From Allodiplogaster sudhausi (lineage: Eukaryota > Nematoda > Chromadorea > Rhabditida > Diplogasteridae), in assembly GCA_945643635.1 (NCBI GenBank), contig CALZFC010000075.1, positions 236,001 to 300,000 on the forward strand: DNA of 64,000 nucleotides. Reading direction: 5' to 3'. The notes under the pieces were generated by a model that saw only the letters and a list, made by a program, of their open reading frames with translations, did no database searches and was not told the DNA's origin. Shown piece after piece: positions 33,622-45,013 of this stretch. The stretch's first letter is position 1, and each line of letters opens with the position of its first letter. The position numbers and the translations under genes are program-made.

Positions 33622-34767
33622 TTCTCTCTCAATCGCTAAATAATTTTTATTGCCTTCGAACTTTCAAAAGTAAGCATCAACATTTTTGATCGACTCGTCT
33701 CGAAGCTGGAATAACATAGGGAATCCTATTCGAGAGCTTATTATCAACGTCCTGAGCTAAAGAATAACAAAACATACAACTACAACGTAGTAGCTTTAAC
33801 GTAGAAACGACGTGAAATTGGCTGTCTGTTACTTTATAGTAAAGAAAAAAACCTTAAAATCAAACCTCGTGTCCGAGAGAACTATTCGATAGTCTCTGTG
33901 TACGTCGAAATGCAAGTTCCTCTTTCTCTCACTTTCCCTAAGTATGCGGGAAAATCGTCGTGCACTGTATACGAGAGCAGCCGAAGAACCTGGAAATCTT
34001 GTCAAGTATGAATAATACGAGATTGCTTACAATTAGATGATGAAACGCTCAGCGAAACGACACGTTCTTGGAAACTAGAAGGAAATATTTGGAGTGATTA
34101 AAATAAATAAATATAGATTGTACAAACGCGGAAAGAAATATGGAAAAATGGCAGAAAGAGAAGGACATAAACAAAAAGTTGTTTCCAAGGAATAAATTGT
34201 ACGCGATGAGCTTAGGACATTCAAATTATCTTAGACCTGAATCACAAGGGGGACGGCAAGCGGACAGTTTCTGACCATCTATCTCTCTCTCCCTCTTATT
34301 CTTTTCCCTCTCTTTACTTCTCTCTCTCTCTCTCTTTCTCTCGCTTCTACCCCTTCTCGTAAGCAGATAGACTGCTTGGCGATCGAATCGATTAAGCCCA
34401 TGAAATGACCTAAGCCAGCAGGAGAGACAGACAGTGAAGGTGAGAGACAGTGAGAGAGAGAAGAGAGAGAGAGACAGACAATGATAGATAGAGAGAAAGA
34501 AAGAATGTGAGAGACATAGACAGAGGAGGCATATGGCAACGCTCCACATTTCGAATGAAAATTTATTTCAACCGGGAAAAAATTTGCATCTCTGCTCGAA
34601 ATAGTAATATTTATTTTTGGTTTCTTCAAATTATACAATAGCACTGCGGCGATTGAATTGGATGGCCGAAGGGAGGAGCAGAGTGGTCAAATGATATGGT
34701 GTGCAAGAGGAGAAATCGAGAAACAGAAAGGAAAGAGGGATAGAGATAGACAGAGAGACAGAATGAG

Positions 34768-34804
<37 letters not shown>

Positions 34805-37800
34805 AGCGGAAAGTCTGACAAGTGGCTCTCTCTCAATCTTTTTATCCCCCTCTTTCTTTCTCTCTCTCCATATCTTTATTTTTTCTCTCTTTCTCTCTCT
34901 ATCTCTCTGTCTATGTCTTCTCTCTCACCGTCTTCACTTCCAATCAATTTGTAAAGCGAATTTATAATTTTTTTCAGTGTCGACTTCTTTCCACAAATGA
35001 ATAATTTTTTTTGTGCATGAGCAATGAAGAATGCCTCCAAGCAGAGCCGCAGTTCGGTTCATAAAGGCTATCGAGTTCGCACAATCAGAGTAATATTTTC
35101 ACCAAATAATTCTTTTCTAAGAACTTCGAATGCACTGCATTCGAATTTCTCGGTGGCCATTGAACCTTCCGCGACCCGCGCGACTCGGCCGTCTCCAAGG
35201 CGTACGCGCTCATTGAACGTGGCGTAGTGCCGCGTGCCAAACGCTACCGCGGCTGCCCGCAGCGGCACAAGATTGACGGCGAGCCAAGAATCCGACCGGA
35301 AACCGAGCAGATTTCTGCTTTTTAATTGTGATAAGTACGTTATTTACGGCATACTTTTCTAACATTAACAAATGAATATATATTTTTGCACTACTATCCA
35401 CAGGACATGCGTTTATTATTTTAACAATTCTTACAAATGTCAACAAAGAAAGTTTATTCTTTGCTCTGGATCTTTCAACGCATATTTCACAAAAGGCACA
35501 GCACGCAAGGCACAAGGTTCATTTGTTTCGAGTGCATGAATATAAAAAAAGTTCGATGGCCGAAGTTCACATGTCTTTTGGTGAAGCGCTATGTCTGTTT
35601 TCTCTCGGCCTCTTTTTCTATGTGACACCGTTTTTCGAATAGACTCAACTTCGTGGTGAGAGCACAATTCGTCTAAGACGATGCAAAAAAAAATTCTCAA
35701 AAGATTTAGATCCTAGGCGAAACAGTTTTTTTATTTACAAAATGTAGAATTTTCAGAAGATAGGAAAAGTTGTCAAATCGGTCATCAAAAGTCCGCTCAT
35801 ACCACTTGACGAGCGCTACCACTGCCGCATGGCAAACTTTACCGATGCTGCCCACTCTGGCAACAGACTTGCAATAGCTGAAACCAGCCTATATCTCTTC
35901 ATTTGTTCGAAAACTCTCGTTCAGAAACTCTAGCAACCCAGATCATATTTTTATGCATTTGTAAAAGGTACTGCGGATGCTGTTCCTTTATCTGTACAAG
36001 TCCGCATGTACACGACTTCCAAAACAGGTCGAAGGTACATACACGTCAGTCACAGGCCGTTCACAGGCCTTATTAGGTACACGTTGGGGCGAAAGATCCA
36101 AACCGGGCCATAGGTCCACGTCACAGTTCGTAGGTACACTTCACAAGTCATAGGTACACTTCGTGGCGGGGCTTACAAAACCGGCCGTATGTTTCGTGGT
36201 GTTGACGGAACTTTTGTCACGAAATGCAGAATATTCCACGCGATTTCGGCCAATGTCTGCTTCCACTTTGTCAGGTTCCCGAAGATGAAGAATCTTCGAA
36301 ATCCCTCAACTATTCATAAAGGCTTTAAAGAATGTGAGGCGATTGGAAAAGATTTTTCAAAGCAGCCTTTTGGCGACTTAATTCTATTCTATAGAAAGAC
36401 TGACGAGAGAGAGAGATTTAAGGGAGAAGAGGCAGAGCAATGAAGCCTTGTGAAGGAAAGGTAGCGTTAAAAATGCTGCGTTGGGACGACCGCTCATCGT
36501 AACATTCCACCCGAGCGCAGTGCAAAATTCGGCGCTGCCAAGTGGAATGTTCAGGTTAGGTCGGTTGACTTGAATGTTCTTTTCGGATGCTCTTCTCAGA
36601 AGAACATCCAACCAAGCATTCCTGTTAAGAACTGAATATTACGAACATTCTTCTGTGTATGGAATATGACATCATTTCGGCTTACACTGGATGTATCCAC
36701 CCAAAATAACGATGTTGCCATCCCGATCAATCTGTGTGATGTCCCGAAATACTGTCACCGGTTAAAAAAAAGAGATCAGTCTGAATGTAAATTGATTTTT
36801 TGAAATGGTACAGCACCGCCCAACATTATGGGTTCACGAATGTATTGAATATCTTTAATATATATTCATAAGATTCTCGTATTTTGTGGCCCGGCCCGGG
36901 AAAGCCAATTTTCGTGCAGTGTTAATTTTATCTAAAATAAGATTTTTTCTATACCGAATATATGCGCCATTTCTCAAAATACTTTAAAGTTTTTGCCACA
37001 AAAAAAATGAAAATGAAAATTGTGAAGTGAACTGGAAAAGGTTTTGTGAACGGAATGCACTCGAGTTCATAAAACATTTTCATGGTAGACACATTGATGT
37101 ATCTAGAGAATTATATTCGGTAGGGAAAAATGCTAATAAAACAAAAAATTAACATTACCCGGATATTTACTTCTACGGGCCACAATTTAGGAGATTCTTG
37201 AGAATACTTAATGCTTAAAGTAAATAAATATTATCCATCATTCGGGAGCTTTACTGTAGTCGGGCACAGAATTTTACGACAAAGATGGAGTGCAGAATTA
37301 AATGAATATCTACATTGCACATCAGCCGTCGTTGTAAAGTGGTACAGTACTCATCAAAACAATCATTCATGTACTATTTTTTGATCCTCCACATGACTTG
37401 TCAGGCTATTTCGAAATGTGAACAAGGAGAGATTTTGCACTCACCTGTTTCTTTAATACTTACTTTACAAAGCGCCCTTTGTCACGATTACTCACCTTCA
37501 CATTATTTCCGCACCCACTGCATTCATATTCTCACGTAAAAACATATCATTTTCCCGGCATCATAAGTCAGTCTCCATACAATTAGATGTGCTCACATTG
37601 TGCGGTACCTCTTCCCGTACCACGGAGAGTCAAGACGACACTAATTGTTAGACAAGTTCTTGTGTATCCCCAGCGACATTGCCTAATCGTAAGACCGGTA
37701 TACTGAATTCTGCACTTCCACACTAAATGATGCAACACACTATTTCTACATTGATATGACTATTTTACGCCAAATTTTTCAATATTGAGTTTGTCACGGC

Positions 37801-38418
37801 AAGATTCCTTTCAATGCATCTCGAAACACTTTCCTTTGCCAAATTTTTAGAGTTTAAAATTCCTAACACGGTCCTTTTGTTTCTGTTACATTTCTCGTGC
37901 CATCATAGAGCTGCACTGACTCTCCGTGCGTCTCTCTTCCTATAGTTATTGTTACCCGCTTGGCAACTTGCTGATGAATGAGCCTCCTTACGACGGTTCC
38001 GAGTCCCATTCACATCCGCACGACAACTATTTGTATGTATGAAGCAGGAGAGCATCTAGACCATTCTCTTACAGAAGAAAAGAGAGAGAAACAGAAAGAG
38101 CAAAGGGGAGATAGAAAGAGAGAAAAAGGAAGAGAGAATTCATGAAAGCGAGCATCAAAATAAATACAACTTCCCCTTGCCTGGGAAATTCTCGACTTTG
38201 CGAGAAACGTGAAGACTACTTGAGGTTTATCGTGATATTATTTCTACTGACTTCCTTCTCTGAATTGTAATGCATATGTACATATGTATGTATAACCAAA
38301 TTCATACCTTCATAAAATGATATTATATAAGCAAAATTTTCAAAACTTTATCTATCTCGCTCTCTATTTCTCTTTTATAAGCGAATATGGCACTCTTTTC
38401 AACCCAAATAGTACTTAA
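33362..38418. other. Gene-poor stretch with microsatellites
   Basis: No exon with recognisable domains was found. CT/GA tracts lie at about 33572-33634, 34290-34350 and 34773-34802, and mixed CT sequence at 34826-34930. At about 35080-35290 the minus strand reads VAFGTRHYATFNERVRLGDG, faintly like a retroelement protease region, but too little is present to call. Mini-repeats at 36.0-36.2 kb are listed separately. Confidence 0.45.
36000..36182. repeat. GTAGGTACAC.TCACAG mini-repeat cluster, copy 1
   Basis: Several diverged units of about 20-25 bp with GTAGGTACAC and TCACAGG/GTCAT elements end in GTGGCGGGGCTTACAAAACC. A related cluster in the opposite orientation lies at 40545-40690. Both are preceded by AAAGTCCGCTCAT (35790 and 40494). 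Confidence 0.55.
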
Positions 38419-38596
38419 AGGAGAGCGATCACCGAAAAAGATTTAATGCAGGTTCGAATTGCCGCGCCTGCCCTCTCTCTTCTCGCGTGCTATTTCGCTG
38501 GTCGCACAAACCCGCTGACAATGAGTGAAAATAGCACGCGCGAGTGAGAGTGCAAAGGGCCGCGGCAATTTAAATATTTTCTGTGATCGCCCTCCT
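38419..38596. mobile_element. 178-bp MITE with AGGAG(A/G)GCGATCAC termini
   Basis: The left end AGGAGAGCGATCACCGAAAA and the complement of the right end AGGAGGGCGATCACAGAAAA form terminal inverted repeats. Internal TTGCCGCG..CGCGGCAA and TCTCGCGTGCTATTT..AAATAGCACGCGCGAG also mirror. It lies just upstream of the Srg-like gene and could contribute to its promoter. The relative is at 20596-20736. Confidence 0.75.
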
Positions 38597-38688
38597 ATAA
38601 AAGCCTCAAACTCTTCTTTTTCTCTTTGTCTCTTCATATCTCTTTATCTCTCTCCGCCTCTGTTTCCTTCACTCTCCCCTCTCCTTAG

Positions 38689-40445
38689 ATGCCCTTCGTC
38701 CCCCACGACCTTCCCTTCCTCCTCTCGTGCCTCTACATCCCTCCTCTCGTCGCTCTCTACTTCATCGAACTCTTCATCATCCTCCGCAACCGAAGCGGCG
38801 CCTTCCGCAGCAACTTCTTCGTTCTCTTCACCTTTGGCGGCTTCGTGGTACGTTAAGACGAATTAAAACCGTATTGAGTAAAATTACATATATACATTGA
38901 GCTTACACAAATTATTGAGAAAAAAAATTTGCATGGGATATTATTTAGAAACATGTCGAAGCATCTAGTTATTGTTATTGATCTTAACGGGTCATCAAGA
39001 ACAGTTCTTGCATGTCTCAGGACATTGTCTTTCTGTTCTGCGTCACAGTCGGCTATCGCATGCCAACGACGCCCTTCCTGAATGCCATTCATCTCTGCTG
39101 CTCCGAGCACGATTGGCTGACGAAGCTTTGCTACAAGTTAGATAGCTGCTGACATTTTAATGATTGATTATGGTAAATATGTCGAACCAAATCGACATCT
39201 AATCATCGATTAACGCAGAATTTGATCGGAGAATTTGGAAGTTTCCGCAAGTTCGGAAATATCCTGCACCCCCCCCCCCCCCCGGTTAATAAGCGGTTAG
39301 TACATAAATTCGCAAGCTATAGGATGACGTACTATCTCTTCTACACGGAAGAATGTAACACATTGGTGATTGCTCTCAATCGCTTCGTCGCGGTGATGTG
39401 GCCGACGGCGAATGCAGTGAACAGCAATCGTCGGGTACCGGAAGAGAAATCAAGTGAGAGGGAGAGAGCGATAAAAACGATAGTCGCTACAGAGGCAGCG
39501 CCTCGTCGTGCTATGCTGCGTGGCGGTCGCGAGCGCGGTTCCGCTCCTCACTTCGTGGCCCGTCTTCGCGTTCCCCGCCGCATACTATCGAATCAATAAC
39601 GACACGGCGCTCTTTTATCGCACCACAGTCCTGACGACCGTGCCGCAGGTCTCGTGATCGAAGAGCAATATTGCAGATTAGCTAGCAACAATTTCTAATA
39701 TACATACATATAATTTCATATAAAATTATCAATTTCAGTAGGCACAGGTTTGTTTCTTTTTATTGTCTAATCAAATAAAAAATGATAATATTTTAAGGAG
39801 GTCCGCTTCATTCTGAACTCGTCGTTCCTTGCCTTGACTTCCGTGGTTTCGTTCGCACTCTACACGTTAATGGCCCTCGAGATGATGAAACTGTCTCGAG
39901 ACTCACAACAAGTACGCTTCGCTATTCCTCGGATCTGTATCTTTCTCTCGCTCTCTCTCTATCTCTGCGTCAATCTCTCCATCTCTGCTCTCTCTCTCTT
40001 CTCTCTCTCGTTCGGCAGGACCCCACAATTTTGCACTATATTCAGCGTTTGGCGAGCATAGAGCGAAGGTTCGTTTACTTGGGCGTTGGTCAATTTCTCC
40101 TCAATGTTCCTTTAATTGTAGATCAGGTTCGTGGGCACTTTTTATTAGCATTAGGCAATAACCTTTTTTAATCGATACATACTTAAATTTTAAATACAAA
40201 ATGTACTTTAAATAAAATAGGCCATGAAAGCGCTGATGGGCCGTCCTATTGACGGTGTCGGAGGCTTTCTTACTGCGTCCTACTGCGCCGAACTCCGCTC
40301 TCTCGCCACGCCCCTCCTTCTCCTCGGCCTCAATCGCGCCATGCAAACGGAGATCACAGCAATTTTCCGTCGACGCACGACAGGCGACGCGACCGCAACG
40401 CGTCTCGTCACGATCAGCGAAATAGTTAATGTTGCGTATCAATAA
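38689..40445 (+). CDS. Srg-like serpentine receptor (7TM chemoreceptor), complete
   Basis: Seven exons, 38689-38847, 39021-39136, 39323-39434, 39493-39648, 39798-39911, 40019-40126 and 40221-40445, are all in phase and give 329 residues, the usual Srg length. Helix 1 is LLSCLYIPPLVALYFIELFI with loop ILRNRSGAFRSNFFVL. The third-helix region CYKMTYYLFYTEECNTLVIA LNRFVAVMWP is the Srg hallmark (conserved Cys, then LNRF..P). Helix 4 reads VVLCCVAVASAVPLLTSWPV, helix 5 SSFLALTSVVSFALYTLMAL, helix 6 LGVGQFLLNVPLIV, helix 7 ATPLLLLGLNRAM. The ATG is directly preceded by CTCCTTAG, a good trans-splice acceptor. Introns are 58-186 bp, one holding a C17 run. Srg receptors are thought to act in chemosensory neurons; the ligand is unknown. 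Confidence 0.88.
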
Positions 40446-40493
40446 TGTTTCTGGCTCACAGATCACCTGATGTGTAGTTAAGTAACCATCCAA

Positions 40494-40690
40494 AGTCCGC
40501 TCATGGAACAATCGGTCGCGCCACATGAGATGAGAGGGGGTGTCATCATTACATGTGTACCTACGGCCTCTAACGTGTACCTACGGTCTATGGCGTCTAT
40601 CTAGGGCCTTTGACGAGTACCGAGGGCGTGGTTTCGAAGCCCCGCTCCATGGTGAGCACCTACGACCTGTGACATGTGCCTCTTCCCCTT
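40494..40690. repeat. Mini-repeat cluster, copy 2 (inverted relative to 36.0 kb)
   Basis: CATGTGTACCTACGGCCTC, ACGTGTACCTACGGTCTA and GCACCTACGACCTGTGACAT are complements of the GTAGGTACAC..TCACAGG units at 36.0-36.2 kb. The block starts with AAAGTCCGCTCATGG and sits about 50 bp after the Srg stop codon, so with copy 1 it brackets the receptor gene. Confidence 0.5.
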
Positions 40691-41091
40691 CCCTCTGCCT
40701 ATTTTGTTGTTGCCGTCAGGCCAGTTGTTTTATAAAAGCGTTTTGCTGTGTTTCAATAGGTTTTTTTTACCAAGGTTATGAGCGGTTTTTTAATAATTTA
40801 CAGTGCAATGACAACGGTAAATACCGTCTCAGCAACCATTGATTTCAACGGTATTTTGCGTGTGTGTAACTTGCGGAACAAGATGCTTACAAATGAAATT
40901 TGTCATGACATTTTAATTATTCAAAAAATTCCTTTATTTTTTAGATCTAACGATGTTCTTGATTTTGTATGTCATGCGTTAAAACGATGGAAATTGGCCG
41001 CAGCATCTTTTATTGTTGGATTGCTATGAAGGCGGACGGATTCTTCGTGGGAACCGATGAATGTCTTGAAGAGTCACCAGCGGCACGTCTC
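40691..41091. other. No gene recognised
   Basis: The plus strand has open frames of 67-100 codons, but without domain or splice support. This is the spacer between the convergent Srg-like gene and the CK1 remnant. Confidence 0.4.
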
Positions 41092-42325
41092 TCACTTCTT
41101 GCGCTCCTGAAACAAATTAAAACAAATAAAATAGATATTTATATAATTCACTTAAAATATAATAAGAAATAGTCTATATTCATATACAAAATGTATAAAA
41201 ATAGATTAAAGAAGTATTTTTTTTTTCTTCATTAAGATTATCATTGTTCAAGTGAATAACTTAATTAAGAAATCACCTGGGACGAGCAGACGCTCTTTTC
41301 CTTCTTTCTGCAATCAAAAGTACATAAGTCATATTTTAATATATCGGTTTTTAAATAATTTTTTCCCTATTCATAATATACATTTATTTCTTAGCGAATC
41401 AAAAAATATTAAATGTTCTCGATTGTCATTGTAAATAATGCTACAAAATGAAGACTTGTACCGTTGACCGCATTGTATTTCTCACCTTTTCGGCTTTGCC
41501 TTTGTGAGATCCTTGCCCACCCACTCTTTTGGCGCAGCGTGAAGGTCAATCTATGACGAGAAAAAAGGATTAGGTTAGAAAAGAAGGCATTAATTTATGA
41601 TTTCTGTTTAAAAATAACTATTTTAAAAGTTTTAAGTTACGAGAAAAATTAGTCTTCCTACGGTGTTCCTGAGCGCGCTGTCCAGAAGGCACTGGCGGAT
41701 GAATGCGTAGTCCGGGTCGTGCGTGTACTGTAGATTAAGATTTGTTATTGCGTAGCAGTTTTTCTTTATCTACTATTAATAAATATCTCTTTCTTTTCTC
41801 CCAATTTCTTTGGCCTACCGTTTGATATTAAACAAAAACTGGCCTCGAGCTTGCCGATGTACTATGAGGCGCGGTTGAAATCCGACGGGACAAGCTCATC
41901 CTTCACGTCTGAAAAAAAAAACATTTTCTGATATTATTGAAGCAAAAATTTATTCCTTTTCGCTCTAAAAATTATACGTGAGATCACTCTCATTCGCGCT
42001 TGCAATTTTCACGCATACGCTTCGTATGCAAAATAGCACGCGAGATTGAGAGAGTGCGCCTTCTCTCAGTTCGTGGGCAGACCCGCAGCCATTCGAGAAC
42101 GCATTTTCATATTTTTTTTAGATTTTGAAAAAATTGACATTTACGACAACAAACCACATAAAAATTTGTCGTTGACTAAAGGAATTAAAGTATGTAATTT
42201 CGCTGACGTTCGCCTTGGAAGTACTTCTCCTTCTCCGCGAGCACTGCATCTGACAGTTCATCAGTTTTCATCTTTCCTCTCTCTTTTTCCAAACGGACCC
42301 ACGTCAGGTTCTTGGTGGAAAACAG
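41092..42325 (-). pseudogene. C-terminal remnant of a CK1-family (TTBK-like) protein kinase
   Basis: Minus-strand exons 42325-42208, 41908-41844, 41727-41662, 41550-41486, 41307-41277 and 41106-41092 are in phase. They read LFSTKNLTWVRLEKERGKMK (the L.W segment after helix F), a linker VKDELVPSDFNRAS, YIGKLE, then YTHDPDYAFIRQCLLDSALR, the PDY box that ends CK1 catalytic domains. A Lys-rich tail KDLTKAKPKR..ERKK and stop follow. Nematodes have a large expansion of such CK1 kinases, many sperm-associated. Oddities: an in-frame TAG sits between NRAS and YIGKLE; the same exon uses a GC donor (GAG/GCCAGT); and the N-lobe and catalytic loop exons were not found upstream. It is therefore best read as a 5'-truncated pseudogene. 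Confidence 0.65.
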
Positions 42326-42904
42326 CTGTAAACAATTCAATTTTGTAGTTCCCCTGTTGTGAACTTGCGCTGAAGAGTCCAAGCGGAGCGCATTAGGCTT
42401 TAAAGCGCACAGAGACAAATTAAAAAGCGCACATAAAAAGTATAAAAGTGCGATTTTTACGAGTGTGATTTTGCGAAAGATCCTCGCTTTGCCACTGATA
42501 TGATAGTTTTCGCATGGGCAATCCACACTTCTTCCCAGTCTCAATTCCGCCCATAAAGAGCGAATACCTTTGTAGCAACTCATTTTCTCCATTGGATGTG
42601 AAACCATGTACATTTCTTTATTGGAATTCATGATGCAAAGAATTTCAGGACGAAAATTTGAACAGTGAGAAGAAAAAAAAATATGAAGACAGTAAATGAA
42701 AAAAAGAAAGCAGGCACATAGAAGATGCGAGATAAAAAAAACTTTCTTGAGAACCATTAAAACAGGTCTTGTGACTGCTTGTCATCTGGGAACTGTACAT
42801 GTATCCGAAGAAAGCTTGGAGGAATGTTGAAATGAAGCTTGTCTGATACTAAACTAAAGGATAGCTGAAGAGGGACTGCTCATCTGGGAACTGTTTTTGA
42901 TGAC

Positions 42905-42910
42905 TATAAA
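42905..42910 (+). promoter_or_regulatory. TATA box candidate of the repeat-protein gene
   Basis: TATAAA (in GACTATAAAATGG) lies 105 bp upstream of the ATG at 43010. The preceding TCATCTGGGAACTGT occurs twice (about 42782 and 42881), a possible duplicated promoter element. Confidence 0.4.
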
Positions 42911-43009
42911 ATGGAACAGAACACAAAACATATACATAGGCAGCATTTCTAAGCGAGGAGTTTCGTGTTCGACTTTCGACAGAATTGCCTGGAAGATTCT
43001 CCTGGAGAA

Positions 43010-44293
43010 ATGGCTCCGCTCAAACTCTGCCTTCTCGCCGTCTTCTTGGTATGAAGCTTTATTTGTTATCGTACTCATAATTGGTCTATTTCTCAATATT
43101 CTATATCGAAAAAAAAACTTGTTTTGCTCTTCCTTATTACCTTATGGTTAGCGGAAAATAGAAGTGAACGGAGGAGAGTGAAAAACTGCAAGGAGTTTCG
43201 ACCTGCATGCCTTTCAAATATGTGGGTTGAAAGTTTACAAAGTTTAGAGTTTGAGCATATAGATACGGTGCATGTTTCCGGTAGAGAGAAAAATATGCTG
43301 ATTTCAGAAAACATAAACGTTTTCTGAATATTTATTTCTACGAGTCATACTGCCAGAGAATATTAAGATGACCGTATTTTCTCCATTAGTGCCTCTCCCT
43401 CTATAAGAACCCCCTCCCCCCCCTCTAATAGTACCCCCTTGAGAAGGCCATTGTAAAATAGAACCCCTACCTCTAATAGAACCCCCCCCCCTCCAATAGT
43501 GCCCCCCCCCCCTTATTAGTCTAATTTCACCACTCGAGACGTAACTCGAATGAAATCTGGAGGCATGGGACCCAATGAACTGATCGAAAATTCATTCAAA
43601 GTCTAATTCCATTCAAGATGATCTGTACATCTCTTTTTGTAAAAAAATTAAATGTGGTTAGCAAACTTTTAGTCAATCACATTGAAAAATAGCACCCCTC
43701 CGTTTAACCCCCCTCTAATAGTGCCCCACTCTCGCAAGGTATTGAAAATAGTACCCCCGGGGTACTAATCGAGAAAATACGGTATATTAAAATATTCAAT
43801 GCATTCGTTACCCTATAGTGTAGGGTGGTTCGGTAGATTGAGATCGGGTAGCAAAAAAAATGGCGATATGTAAAAATAGAGTTCTGGTGAAGTTTATCAC
43901 TAAACCTATAGTGACTTAATTTTTTCAAACTTTATTTCTTTTTCATAGATCTACTTTCCGTCCGTTGGTCGAACGGCTCCTGTGTCAGGCACGGATCGAG
44001 ATGAGAACGACTGCGACCCATTCGACCCGAAAGATTGCAAAGACAAGCCCAAGAAGTACAGGATTGCTGGCGGCTCTGACAGGGACGAAAACGACTGCGA
44101 CCCATTCAACCCGAAAGATTGCAAACCCAAGAAGTACAGGATTGCTGGCGGCTCTGACAGGGACGAAAACGACTGCGACCCATTTAACCCGAAAGATTGC
44201 AAACCCAAGAAGTACAGGATTGCTGGCAGCTCTGATAGGGATGAAAACGACTGCTACCCATTCAACCCGAAAGATTGCAAACCCAAGAAGTAA
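43010..44293 (+). CDS. Secreted protein of four 26-residue Cys-pair repeats
   Basis: Exons 43010-43048 and 43949-44293 join in phase 0 to 127 residues. The N-terminus MAPLKLCLLAVFLIYFPSVG is a signal peptide split by the intron. Four near-identical 26-residue units follow, each DRDENDCDPFNPKDCKPKKY then RIAGGS. Each has two cysteines nine residues apart and ends in a basic KPKKYR stretch. The first unit has two extra residues (CKDKPKKYR), and the last has CYPF for CDPF. The TAA stop (44291-44293) falls exactly where the other units have TAC (Tyr). After it the same frame continues as a degenerate fifth unit (RIAGCDLDINEIFKRCDPLD, PTECSF) to another TAA at 44384. No family was recognised. Regular acidic/basic alternation and short Cys loops suggest a secreted structural or gland protein. 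A MITE sits in the intron. Confidence 0.7.
43371..43789. mobile_element. About 420-bp MITE with C-rich internal repeats
   Basis: The left end ACCGTATTTTCTCCATTAGT and the complement of the right end ACCGTATTTTCTCGATTAGT are near-perfect terminal inverted repeats. The inside repeats CTCTAATAG(T/A)(G/A)CCCC several times around C-runs up to 12. No coding frame. It lies in the single intron of the repeat-protein gene. Confidence 0.75.
43985..44290. repeat. 78-bp coding tandem repeat, four units
   Basis: Units of 78 bp (26 codons), 84 bp for the first, encode the DRDENDCDPFNPKDC repeats. Units 2-4 differ at only a few positions, which indicates recent duplication or gene conversion. A strongly diverged fifth unit follows the stop codon. 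Confidence 0.85.
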
Positions 44294-44861
44294 AGAATTG
44301 CAGGCTGCGACTTGGACATAAACGAAATTTTTAAACGCTGCGATCCATTAGACCCCACGGAATGCTCTTTCAATCACAAACCTTAACTCGGTTTCACATT
44401 ATTCCACACGATGTTTCACGAAAAATATGAATGAATTTGAATTGTTGGTGTTTGAAATTCAGAGAGTACAGGGTCAAATGAAAGAAATGACAAATGGGAA
44501 TAAAGAAAATATGTTTCTCGTCTAACCTTGAGTAAGAAATGTTGCAATGCGGTGTAACAATAAAAAATCTCGCCAACCGTGAGGTTGAATGTATAGAATC
44601 TCATTAACCTATGACGCTTTTCAGTCTTGATATTGCCGAGATGTCGAGCATTTTACTCTTTTTCCTGTTATTCGTTGGAAAAATCTTTAATTAGTTGGTA
44701 TTGTAATGGGAAATCGCGTTCCATTCATTCCACATAACACTGTTGTTTAGTGTGTGGTTCGTGTGCGGGTTCTTCTCTTCTCTGTATTCACATACAAATA
44801 ATTAGTGGTAGAATGCAAGTAATACAAACAAGTTAATCATACACATTTATTAGAACCACAT

Positions 44862-45013
44862 CAAGGAAAATACATATCAAGTGCAGAGGATCCGAGAAGA
44901 AGAATAGCAAGTAGGAAAACAGGATTGATCAGGATAAGAGAGGCGGAGCCATCGCCCCGCCGATTCTCTTGGATGCTTGCCAGCACACTCTCAGGCCACA
45001 CAGAAAAACAACT
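44862..45013 (-). other. Possible last exon with hydrophobic C-terminus
   Basis: After a CGTTTCAG acceptor the minus strand reads CFSVWPESVLASIQENRRGD, then LILINPVFLLAILLLGSSAL near the end, and stops. This looks like a GPI-attachment or membrane-anchor tail. No upstream exons could be linked, so the gene is unproven. Confidence 0.3.

Noticed and set aside
35068..35515. Overlapping GC-rich frames with LGDGRVARVAEGSM suggestive of a retroelement protease
   Set aside because: Under 80 residues, no catalytic DTG/DSG motif and no neighbouring polymerase.
39219..39330. Reading through the C17 run as part of an Srg exon
   Set aside because: Phase would give an early stop; the acceptor at 39321-39322 joins the flanking exons in phase and gives a canonical third helix.
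42185..42757. 190-codon minus-strand frame as a single gene
   Set aside because: Only its last part (42208-42325) is a phased CK1 exon; the rest lacks domain similarity and runs through the intron and upstream region.
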